Source: Armatimonadota bacterium
GTDB taxonomy: Bacteria > Armatimonadota > UBA5829 > DSUL01
NCBI GenBank assembly: GCA_025998755.1
Contig: AP024674.1
Coordinates: 1,850,162-1,914,161 of the forward strand
Length of the DNA: 64,000 nt
Direction: 5' to 3'
Positions 7,273 through 15,585 of the stretch are shown in pieces. The notes under the pieces were generated by a model. It was not told the origin of the DNA. It made no database searches and saw only the letters and a program-made list of their open reading frames with translations. The position numbers were made by a program, and so were the translations under genes. Each line of letters opens with the position of its first letter. Positions within the stretch are counted from its first letter, which is position 1.

Positions 7273-10200
7273 CTATCGCACAGGGATCAGCCGGACCGCG
7301 TCGAACACCAGGAAAGGACCGTTCTCATCCGAAACATTGCGGATGGAGAGAACGGGGAGCCTCCCCTTCTCCACACGCCACACCCCAAGGTCCAGCCATT
7401 CGTTTCCGAGGCGGGACTGGTCCACGGTATAGATCCTCGTCTTGCCCTCCCCGGGATCACCCTGGCGCACCTTCAGGACCGCTCCCCCCGGCGAGGCGGG
7501 GCGGACCGGCGAGGCGTGCACACCGTATTCCACGGCTTTTGGACGTCCAATGGCAATGTCAGGCACATAAGCCTGGATGAGGTATTCCCCTGCTTTCGGC
7601 ACAACAGCCGTATACCGGCCCTCCGGCCGCCACTCGGGACGGATAACGTGATAAGTGTAGGTGTAGCCGTAACCGATGGGATGGACGAGCGGCGTCCACT
7701 TTGTTCCCTCGGTCATCCGCTGGAATCCGGGGGAGCTGTCGTCCACGACCACTGCCTCTGGCTCACCAGGGAAGACCCGCAGATAGCCGCCGGACGGTCT
7801 GCCCACAGCCGGCTCACCGTTCACCAGAATGCGCCTTGCGTCTCCCACCCACACTACCAGCGAAGGATCCTTCTCCCGCGCCGTGATCGCAACCGTGCCA
7901 TCCTGCCGGAACGCGACGTCCAGATTCAATTGAGGGTTCGCGCAGCGCATCAGCTCCCGACCGCTGAACACCGCGCGGCGGGAGCGGAAGGCGGAGTAGC
8001 TCAGGATGCGGCGACCTTCTCGGGTGCGCACGGCCAACATGTCGCCGTCCAACCGGTGCTGTCCGCCCCGGAAGCTCACCTCGCCCAGCGCAGCGTCTCC
8101 GAACACGACGAAATCCGTCTGGCTACCACTGGCCACCCGAACTGCCCGCACTTTGCTGTTCGCAACGCCGTCCACGGGCACCATCTGCACGTCCAGTCTC
8201 GGCCTGTTGCCCTGATACGGATACAAAACGGTGGTGAAGCGCGCCTCGCGGCCGGTCCGGCGGAAGGAGGCGATGGTCGTCTCGGTAAGCTCCTCTTCCG
8301 ACAGCGGGACGTAACCTCGCCGCTTCTCGATCGCCGCCGGCTCCGTGTCGGCCCGGCGGATGATCAGATTGCCCCGACCGTCCCCGTAGGTGGTCTCGAT
8401 GAGGCCGGCTGCGGCATCGGTTCTGACATCCGGGGCCAGGATATTCCAGTTCTGATCCCACTGGACATCCCGATCTGCCGCAGCACAGTCATCCACCAGG
8501 AAGTAGTCCGGGCGCATGAAGATGATCCGCCTGCGCACCTCCGGGATGCCCCTGCGGGCGTAACCGAAATGGACCCCGTCCAGATAATCTGCCCCCTCGC
8601 CGGCCATCCACCAGGTTGGGCCGGGATCACGGGTGACATCCAGCCCGTCCGCCACCAGCATGCCATGAACCCGGCTCTGCCAGTAGTTGTCCGGATGGCC
8701 CTCCGGCGCCTGCCACATTCCCCCCGGATCTATCAGCAGAGGGCGGCCATAGGCATAAAGCGCAACGGAGAGCAGATCCCAGTGCCCGTGGCTGCCCACC
8801 CAGCCCCCGTTGTGCACGTAGAGCTGCCTGGCATCTTCGAAGGGCCTGCCGTCGCCTCCAAAGTCGCTGCGCATGATGAAGTAACCGCCGTCCGGGAAAC
8901 TCTTCGACGTCTCGGCAGGAGGCTTCCCCTCCTTCCCTTTGGTGGCGATCCAGACGAAGTCCGGGCGTCCAATCTTCCGGCCCACGTCCGCCAGCTCCTC
9001 ACGGTAGTCCTCGTGCCAGGAGTCCCCGCACATCACCACGAAGCCATCCGGCTGAAGCGTGTGCGCCATCCACTCGTACATCCCGGCCAGGTTCCGCTTC
9101 AGCCGGGGGACCACAGTCTCGTCCAGTTTTGTCTCGCCCCGGGAGTAATCGTCCATAAGGGCCTTCAGGCGCCGGGCCACCATGGCGTGATACTTGATGG
9201 CAGCCTCATGCTGCGTGCCGTCGGGCCGGACAGTCTCCAGCGATACCTCAATCAGCTTCTCCGCACCCCAGGAGGCGAACTCAGGGCTGCGCTTGAACTC
9301 GGGAAACTTCCGTCCGAACTCATACAGGCCGGTGGCCGCCTGAGCCAGCCAGTTGCCTCCCACATCCGTCCCCAACAGATACTCAGCGTTATCGTACCAG
9401 TGCATGAAGTAGATCAGCTGTTCGTCGTTGGAAAATCCGGGGTACCTGAAGACGCGGGAGAAGACATAGGCCAGATGGCCCGGAGCCCGGCTGTTCGCCG
9501 CCAGTTCATTCCACACCTGGTGTGACGCTTCGATGCCGGTGACCTTCGGGCTGGGGCAGTTGTCCAGCACCCACTGGATGCGGAAGTCCATGCCCGCGCG
9601 CGCGTATTTCTCGTCGCCCGTGGCGGAGTAGGCGCCCCACAGGGTCCGTTCGATCTGCCAACCGTAGAGCCACGGTTCGAACTTCTGGCCACATTCGGCA
9701 TACTCGGGATTCCAGTAGCTCTGAATCCGCCACGGCAGCACCTTCAGGCTGTCGCCTTCGCCACACCAGAGCTTCTGCGCCATAAAGCGATCCGCTGCCG
9801 CCCGGTCATAGGAGGGGTCAGGCTTCGGGTCCATAATGGAGGCATCGAACAGGTCGGTTCGGCCACGGAAGTGGCGGACCATCGCAGCGATGGCCTCCTC
9901 CCAGTCGCCCGCGTCCACGGCCTTCTTCACCTCGGCGAGCTGCGGCAGCGTCAGGTCGAAGCGGTCGAAGAACGCGCGCAGGTTGGCCTCACGGTCCGGA
10001 ACGGGTTTGATGTGGGTCTCGAAGGCAAGGCTGAACGCCTGCTCCTTGTCTGCCAACCGGGCACGCCCCCCTGCATAGCGCTCGGCAGGCACGGTGTGGA
10101 AGCGAACCTGACCGTCTCCACCGGTGACGGTGAGCTCAAAGTACAGAGAACTCTGACCGTCCAGCTTCGCACGGAGGGGGAATAGCAGGACCCGGTCCTG

Positions 10201-10563
10201 TTCGTGATGGCGCAGCCCCTGGACCCGGCACGTGGCGCCGTCAATGGAGAACGCCCCCAGCTTCCGCGACTTCCCGGGGGAATCGTAAAGGGTCAGGGTG
10301 ACCGTCTCATCAGTGGCCCAAGTTTCCCCCGAGTTGTTCACATACAGCCCGATGCGGTAGATCTCGCCTGTTCCGGGTGAAACGGCGAACGTCTGGCCGA
10401 GCGGCGAAGCTGTTGTCAGCATCACATCGCCCGCCGGAGGAGCGGCCTTCTCGCCCAGCCGGGCGTAGTTCAGATAGTCGTCGAAGAGAGGGCCACAGCT
10501 TACGGCTAATGGTCCGCTCAGGATCGCTGCGGCGATGGCAACCAGAAGGAATCGGCCTAGCAT
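7273..10563 (-). CDS. Secreted heparinase II/III-family protein with golvesin-like C-terminal domain
   Basis: About 1096 residues from the ATG at 10563, which has AGGA close upstream and opens a signal peptide (MLGRFLLVAIAAAILSG); a GTG five codons earlier is the alternative. After an N-terminal beta-rich part, residues about 200-560 form the alpha-helical toroid of polysaccharide lyases (repeated WNELAANS, EFGRKFPEF, MYEWMAHTL helices). The heparinase II/III sheet domain begins with GSHGHWDLLSVALYAYG near residue 590, followed by LLIDPGGMW. The last 130 residues (YTAVVPKAGEYLIQAYVP ... EWLDLGVWRVE ... VFDAVRLIPVR) match the golvesin/xly carbohydrate-binding-like domain. It probably cleaves an acidic polysaccharide outside the cell. 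It is 34 bp from the pectate-lyase-like gene upstream, so they are likely co-transcribed. Confidence 0.88.
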   Translation of the reverse strand: MLGRFLLVAIAAAILSGPLAVSCGPLFDDYLNYARLGEKAAPPAGDVMLTTASPLGQTFAVSPGTGEIYRIGLYVNNSGETWATDETVTLTLYDSPGKSRKLGAFSIDGATCRVQGLRHHEQDRVLLFPLRAKLDGQSSLYFELTVTGGDGQVRFHTVPAERYAGGRARLADKEQAFSLAFETHIKPVPDREANLRAFFDRFDLTLPQLAEVKKAVDAGDWEEAIAAMVRHFRGRTDLFDASIMDPKPDPSYDRAAADRFMAQKLWCGEGDSLKVLPWRIQSYWNPEYAECGQKFEPWLYGWQIERTLWGAYSATGDEKYARAGMDFRIQWVLDNCPSPKVTGIEASHQVWNELAANSRAPGHLAYVFSRVFRYPGFSNDEQLIYFMHWYDNAEYLLGTDVGGNWLAQAATGLYEFGRKFPEFKRSPEFASWGAEKLIEVSLETVRPDGTQHEAAIKYHAMVARRLKALMDDYSRGETKLDETVVPRLKRNLAGMYEWMAHTLQPDGFVVMCGDSWHEDYREELADVGRKIGRPDFVWIATKGKEGKPPAETSKSFPDGGYFIMRSDFGGDGRPFEDARQLYVHNGGWVGSHGHWDLLSVALYAYGRPLLIDPGGMWQAPEGHPDNYWQSRVHGMLVADGLDVTRDPGPTWWMAGEGADYLDGVHFGYARRGIPEVRRRIIFMRPDYFLVDDCAAADRDVQWDQNWNILAPDVRTDAAAGLIETTYGDGRGNLIIRRADTEPAAIEKRRGYVPLSEEELTETTIASFRRTGREARFTTVLYPYQGNRPRLDVQMVPVDGVANSKVRAVRVASGSQTDFVVFGDAALGEVSFRGGQHRLDGDMLAVRTREGRRILSYSAFRSRRAVFSGRELMRCANPQLNLDVAFRQDGTVAITAREKDPSLVVWVGDARRILVNGEPAVGRPSGGYLRVFPGEPEAVVVDDSSPGFQRMTEGTKWTPLVHPIGYGYTYTYHVIRPEWRPEGRYTAVVPKAGEYLIQAYVPDIAIGRPKAVEYGVHASPVRPASPGGAVLKVRQGDPGEGKTRIYTVDQSRLGNEWLDLGVWRVEKGRLPVLSIRNVSDENGPFLVFDAVRLIPVR

Positions 10564-10597
10564 TTTCCTGAACCCCACGTTTCCCCCGTCTCCGCCA

Positions 10598-11878
10598 TCA
10601 TGGCGCGGGCTCGTTATTGACCAGAATGGCTTTGTCGCCTATCTCATTTATGACTCTCACACCCTCCGACCCGTTGTTCTCGCTGATGATGGCGTGCTTC
10701 AGCCCCTTCCGCAGCGCAATGGAAGATCCTCCGGTGCTGAATGTGCAGCCTCGCACCTGGATCCTGCCTCCGCTCGCCTCGACGAGCGGCCTGCCGGAGG
10801 GAGGCTGTTTGTCGCTTCCCAGGTAGCAATCGTTCAGGGAGAGGAAACCCTGCCCCTTCGCGACGACGTTCTGGTTGGACGGCCCCCAGAAGGCACAGTT
10901 CACCAAACGGACACTCCCTGTGCAGCCCTCCTCGATGACCACCTGCACCGGGTCCTCGCCCGCGAACGCCACGAACTGGCCGTTGGTGATGAGCAGTCCC
11001 ATCGGCTGGATGGCCTCCACCACCAGGCATCGCTGAGAGGCATCGGACCCAATTCCGCTGAACTGGCCGTTCGCCGCACCATTATTGGTGGCGATGAAAC
11101 GGTAGCCGATATTCACGGGGAAGACGAACGTGTTGGTCACGTATTCCCAGTCCGTCCGGCCGAAGGTGAATGCCTCAAGATTCCGCCACATATGCTGGAA
11201 CACCGGCTCCCATGAGCCCTCAACTTCCGGCGCGGACCACCAGTGGCAGTGGAACTGGATATCCTCGATGCGCCCTATGTCCGTGCAGAAGTCCACAAAT
11301 ATGCCCCGCCGCAGCACGCACCCGTAGACACTCCGGATGCGGTGGCGCACATTGTTAGCCGGTCCCGTCCGGATGCCGTTGTAGCTGTTGATAAGGGTGA
11401 CGTTTTCAACGGTATTGTCGTGGCCTTGCAAACGGAAGGTCCAGGGATAGGGCCGGATGTCCGAAGTCTTCTGCTCTGGGTAGTAGACGGTGATGCCTCG
11501 GACGGCGCTGGAGTGACCCAACTCGAAGAGCGGGGGCGCCTCCTCATCTCCCCGACCCCCTGTCGCGAGGACAACAGTCCCCTTGAGCGGAGCCGACCAC
11601 TGGGGAGACTCATATTCGCCCTGCAGCGTGACTCCCGGCGGCACCCTCAGGCTGCCCGCGACAAGGTAGCGACCGGAGGGCAGGCACAGTGTTCCGCCCC
11701 TTTCCGCCAGTTCATCCATCGCGGCCTGGAGCGCCCGCGTGTCGTCGGTGACGCCATCCGCCCTGACGCCGTGCTTCGCGAGTAGTCCGGGACTCTCCTC
11801 AGCGTGGCACGGGCCAGGCTCGACTTCCAGCATCACGGCTCCGGCGAGTGCGAGGAATACGGTTACGCCAAGAAACAT
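10598..11878 (-). CDS. Secreted right-handed beta-helix protein, pectate-lyase-superfamily-like
   Basis: A 426-residue protein. The ATG at 11878 has a CAGG/AGGCGG region upstream and opens a signal peptide (MFLGVTVFLALAGAVM). The N-terminal motif GVRADGVTDDTRALQAA, then GGTLCLPSGRYLVAG, is the signature of the PF12708-type pectate-lyase/rhamnogalacturonase superfamily. It is followed by parallel beta-helix coils with repeated VxNVxL-like turns (GHDNTVENVTLINSYNGI). The catalytic residues of a defined lyase family cannot be assigned. It lies between the heparinase-like and toroid-protein genes with gaps of 34 and 20 bp, an operon-like arrangement that suggests joint work on a complex polysaccharide. 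Confidence 0.85.
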   Translation of the reverse strand: MFLGVTVFLALAGAVMLEVEPGPCHAEESPGLLAKHGVRADGVTDDTRALQAAMDELAERGGTLCLPSGRYLVAGSLRVPPGVTLQGEYESPQWSAPLKGTVVLATGGRGDEEAPPLFELGHSSAVRGITVYYPEQKTSDIRPYPWTFRLQGHDNTVENVTLINSYNGIRTGPANNVRHRIRSVYGCVLRRGIFVDFCTDIGRIEDIQFHCHWWSAPEVEGSWEPVFQHMWRNLEAFTFGRTDWEYVTNTFVFPVNIGYRFIATNNGAANGQFSGIGSDASQRCLVVEAIQPMGLLITNGQFVAFAGEDPVQVVIEEGCTGSVRLVNCAFWGPSNQNVVAKGQGFLSLNDCYLGSDKQPPSGRPLVEASGGRIQVRGCTFSTGGSSIALRKGLKHAIISENNGSEGVRVINEIGDKAILVNNEPAP

Positions 11879-11897
11879 CCTGAACCGCCTTGCTGTT

Positions 11898-14800
11898 TCA
11901 GAAGAAGGCCACCACTTCCAGTTTACCGGAGGTGGCGGGAAGGGTGATCAGTTCCCGGACGGCATCGAACGCGCGGTGGTCCTTTCCGTTGACCGTGACG
12001 GACTTCATGGGGAGGCCCTCCGGGTGCCGAAGCCGGAGCACCGCCGAAGCGGCGGGGTTCCGGGACGGCAGATCCAGAGATGCCTCAATGCACCCTTCCG
12101 CGACTCGCGACCGGATGAGCACGCTGATCGTGCCGAAGAACGTTCCGCCGCGCTCCAGCCGGGCTTCCTTGCCATCCTGCATCCACTGCCGCGGCACACC
12201 CATTCCGATCCGCAGCTCTTCGCCCTCTTCGTAGACCAGCGCGTTGCGGATGAACTGAACGAACTTGCACTCGTCCGGGGTCTTGTATAACGGCCCGCCT
12301 CCCCTTCCGAAGTGCGGCACCCATTCAGCAAAGCAGACGGTATCGGTGTAGAAGCTGGCCCAGAAGGTGTTGTAGAAGACCCGGATGAAGTGGGGCACCT
12401 CGTCGCGCCGCAGGTGGGCCATGGCGTTCGGACAAAGACACGGCTGCAGGTTCATCCCCCCGAAATCGAAAAACGCGGCGCGCTCGTCCTGCACGGCGTA
12501 GCCGCTCTCCTTGCTCAGGAAGATGTTGTCCTCCAGATCCTGCAACATCCATTCCACTACCCGGTGCGCCGGCTCCACCAGCTCGCCGTCCAGCAGATGG
12601 AGGGCTGGATACAGACCCTCGCGGATCCACCCTTCCTTGCGGTGAGTCAGCACACGGGTGCGTGGCGGCACGTAAGGGATCCAGGTTCCGTCCTTCAACT
12701 TGACCACCGGCGCTCCGGCAATGGACTCGCGGACGCTTTCCAGAATATCCCGGCGGTACTCCTCCGCATCGTGCAGGATGCGGTCCGCCTCGGGGTGGCC
12801 GATCTCCTTTAGAGCCCTGCCGGCGGCCACCATACCCACGTGATAGTAGGCATTGGTGGCGTACCAGTAGAGGTACTCCTCCACGTCCTCCAGATCCCCG
12901 GGAGGGGCGAGCCCCCACTCCACCGGACGGGAGCCGTCCGGCTCCGGAATCATCGTTCCCTGCCGCTCCCGGGTGATCCAGTCGCAGGCCGCCACCAGCG
13001 CCGGCGCAACCCGCTCCAGATACTCGCGATCGAGGGTGTAGAAATAGTGCTCCGCCAGCTTCCACAGGGCCCACCCATGATGCATGTTGTAGCCCTGAGC
13101 GGTATAGGGATCGTTCTCCGGGTCGGGATGGGCCGCGTAAAGAAGCCCTTCCTGGCTCTTGAAGTTGCCGGGAAGCGGTTTCTTCCCCTGGCAGACGATG
13201 AACGGCTCCAGAAGCCGGAGGGCTTCCTGGTATTCGCCGCGCATCTCCAGAGACTGCGCCACCATGCAGGTCTCATTGGCGAAGTTGGCATAGCGGACCG
13301 TGGCGGCTCCGTGCTGATACAGTCCGGTATCCGGGTCCCGGTCGGTGGTGATCAGGACGTGCCAGAGGTTGGCCCGGTACAGGTCGTTCAGCATCCTGTC
13401 CGGAACCTCAAGCTGCATCCCGCGGGAGGTGCGCTCCTTCCAGTAGGAGACCACCTCGCCGTGGCGGGCATCATAGTCCTGGCGCATCAGGGCATTCAGC
13501 TCGGCATCGTCCAGCAATTCGATGTAGGTGATAGTCTGCTGGATGGAATGCGACTCCCCAGGACCAAGATCCACCCGGTAAAGAACCGCCTGACGGGGAG
13601 CGTCCGAGTTCTCCAGATCCGGATCCGGGCTGCCGGGGACACCCGGAACGCAGTCCGGAACTATGGTCAGTTCGCCTCGTCCCCGCGTGTCAATCCGGCC
13701 GCGGACGGGAGTAAGGCCGGAAGGAGTTTCTCCCTCCGAAGGCTTTTCCAGCCGCAGCAGGCCCTCGGGGGTCACCGCCATCGGCCGCTTCAAGGAGAGC
13801 TCCGTCCAGAACCAGGCCGTGCGGGTCTCCTGTGTGGGGTTGGTGACCGTCAGCTTTTCCAGGAGCACGATGGGCTCATCGCCCCTGCGGGAATCCTCAT
13901 TGTGGCCGATGGGCTCCAACAGGGGCGCTGCGAAAGCTTCGCGGTGGAACTTCAGTCCCTCGTTCTCCCACTCCGTATGTATGACCGGCAGCCAACCCTC
14001 CTCCAGATGCCGCACCGCGCTGCGGCCGCACTCTTCGGTGAAATCCGGCGTCTGCAGGGTGGAAAGAGAGTATCTCAGGCTGCGCACGCTCCAGGGACGG
14101 CGGTCGCGGTCTCGGCCCGCTGAGCGCAGACTGTTCTCCAGCAGCTCCACGTCACCGGACGCCAGGATGGTGAACTCCTGCCGGAGGTTCGGAACCCCCA
14201 GATGGGCCTCCCGCGGAGGCTTGGCCGGCATAACGCTCATCACCCGCTCCAGGCTCTGTTCCGGCATCCGGGCGACCAGTTCCATAACGGTGCCTTCCCA
14301 GGCATCCGCCGGACGCTGCCAGCGGGAGAAGCGCAGCCCGCGCGAACTGTCGGAGACGAAAGCGTCTATGTCGCGGACGTAGAGGCCGCCCTCGCGCACG
14401 ACGTCGTCCACGAAAACCGAGAAGCTGTCCCAACCCGCCGTGCGGAAGACAACGTGTCCTCGATCCTCGCTCAGGCGATCAGGCGCAAAAGCATAGCGCA
14501 CACGCAGCGTGGCGTCCGCACCTTCCCTGGCCGGAGTCAGAACTTCCAGCAGATGCGCCGAGCGCGCCTCGAAGGTTCCGTTCCATCCTGGCCTTTCCTG
14601 AGCCGACGGCTTCCACTCCAGGTCCAGTTCCGCCTCGCGCCAGACCGCGTCCGTGAAAACCTGGAATGCGCCCAGCGATACGGGCTGGTCGAAGACGACG
14701 CGAATGCGATAAGTCCGCCGGAACTCGAAACCGGTGCGCTCTACAGCGGGATTCTCATCAGTGGTCAGCGGCCGGAGCTGAAGGGTCAGGGATCCATCTT

Positions 14801-15203
14801 CTGTTGAGATGTCACAGTGCGCCGTCACCCACTGTCCGTTGTACGGATCGTCCAGCCGCTGCCATCCTCCGCCTCCCCCATCCGGCCAGATGTGGTACCA
14901 GTACTCCAGACGCACGCTCTCGGGTGAGGGCAGAGCGTCCCCCCGGAGGACCACCCGTCGGACGTCCCGCGGCCGACGCCACTCCAGCATCGCCCATCCG
15001 CCGGCCGCTACCCCAACCGGCCCCTGACCGCGTCCAGTCAGCGCTGGAGCATAGACCGGCGCAGAGCCCTCGGCCTCGCCTGTAAAAGGAAAGCCCCATT
15101 CGGCCACGTCCACAGGCTCATCGGCCGCAGAAGATGCACGGGCAGGAGAACGAAGGGCAAAGGCCAGAACCACGGCCACGCCCGGGAGGAGAAGATCCAG
15201 CAT
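11898..15203 (-). CDS. Large secreted six-hairpin (alpha/alpha)6-toroid protein, probable glycoside hydrolase of unassigned family
   Basis: About 1101 residues from the ATG at 15203 (GAGGTAA nine bases upstream), with a signal peptide (MLDLLLPGVAVVLAFAL). Residues about 40-210 look like a discoidin/F5-8-type sandwich (WAMLEWRRPRDVRRVVLRG; RTYRIRVVFDQPVSLGAFQVF). A second beta region follows to about residue 590. The rest is helical-toroid sequence: LNDLYRANLWHVLITTD, ATVRYANFANETCMVAQSLE, YNMHHGWALWKLAEHY, EYLERVAPALVAACDWI, resembling GH15/GH65/GH78/GH127-type catalytic toroids. The catalytic acid cannot be placed with confidence. Context argues for extracellular polysaccharide degradation. 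I do not recognise the family. Confidence 0.65.
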   Translation of the reverse strand: MLDLLLPGVAVVLAFALRSPARASSAADEPVDVAEWGFPFTGEAEGSAPVYAPALTGRGQGPVGVAAGGWAMLEWRRPRDVRRVVLRGDALPSPESVRLEYWYHIWPDGGGGGWQRLDDPYNGQWVTAHCDISTEDGSLTLQLRPLTTDENPAVERTGFEFRRTYRIRVVFDQPVSLGAFQVFTDAVWREAELDLEWKPSAQERPGWNGTFEARSAHLLEVLTPAREGADATLRVRYAFAPDRLSEDRGHVVFRTAGWDSFSVFVDDVVREGGLYVRDIDAFVSDSSRGLRFSRWQRPADAWEGTVMELVARMPEQSLERVMSVMPAKPPREAHLGVPNLRQEFTILASGDVELLENSLRSAGRDRDRRPWSVRSLRYSLSTLQTPDFTEECGRSAVRHLEEGWLPVIHTEWENEGLKFHREAFAAPLLEPIGHNEDSRRGDEPIVLLEKLTVTNPTQETRTAWFWTELSLKRPMAVTPEGLLRLEKPSEGETPSGLTPVRGRIDTRGRGELTIVPDCVPGVPGSPDPDLENSDAPRQAVLYRVDLGPGESHSIQQTITYIELLDDAELNALMRQDYDARHGEVVSYWKERTSRGMQLEVPDRMLNDLYRANLWHVLITTDRDPDTGLYQHGAATVRYANFANETCMVAQSLEMRGEYQEALRLLEPFIVCQGKKPLPGNFKSQEGLLYAAHPDPENDPYTAQGYNMHHGWALWKLAEHYFYTLDREYLERVAPALVAACDWITRERQGTMIPEPDGSRPVEWGLAPPGDLEDVEEYLYWYATNAYYHVGMVAAGRALKEIGHPEADRILHDAEEYRRDILESVRESIAGAPVVKLKDGTWIPYVPPRTRVLTHRKEGWIREGLYPALHLLDGELVEPAHRVVEWMLQDLEDNIFLSKESGYAVQDERAAFFDFGGMNLQPCLCPNAMAHLRRDEVPHFIRVFYNTFWASFYTDTVCFAEWVPHFGRGGGPLYKTPDECKFVQFIRNALVYEEGEELRIGMGVPRQWMQDGKEARLERGGTFFGTISVLIRSRVAEGCIEASLDLPSRNPAASAVLRLRHPEGLPMKSVTVNGKDHRAFDAVRELITLPATSGKLEVVAFF

Positions 15204-15530
15204 CAAAATGTTACCTCAATGTATCCGGCTTTCTCAGGGCGCAGCCCGAACACCGCAACCGCAGCTCCCTGTGCCGGTTGTCAGATTTACAACGCCGGTA
15301 TTATGGCCCTATCCCGCTCACTCCTGCACGCCGGTCCTTGGATCCTGCGCGGCTCGACGGGACATGTCGAAGACCGTTTGGGCGGTGTGTCGGGCCAGGT
15401 TGCACGCCGGAAGCGGAGCGATGCCTTGAAGGAACCGGCGCCTTGCGCGCTTGCGCCCGGAGAAGCATTCACCCCGCGGGCGCAAGCACACAAAAGCGCC
15501 CGGCGACCGAAGGCCAAGCGCTCACGCTTT

Positions 15531-15566
15531 GCGGGGACGGGGCCGCTGAGTCGGCCCCGTCCCCGC
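15531..15566 (-). terminator. 15-bp perfect hairpin in a 382-bp gene-free gap
   Basis: GCGGGGACGGGGCCG (15531-15545) pairs perfectly with CGGCCCCGTCCCCGC (15552-15566) around a 6-nt loop, 19 bp past the stop of the PcRGLX-like gene. There is no long U-tract. The rest of the gap 15204-15585 contains the leader of the toroid-protein gene and no recognisable gene. Confidence 0.6.
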
Positions 15567-15585
15567 ACTCACGCCACGTCGAAGC

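Noticed and set aside
10480-10563. Lipoprotein signal in the heparinase-like protein (LAVSCGPL)
   Set aside because: The residues before the Cys fit a lipobox poorly; an ordinary signal peptide is at least as likely, so no lipoprotein call was made.
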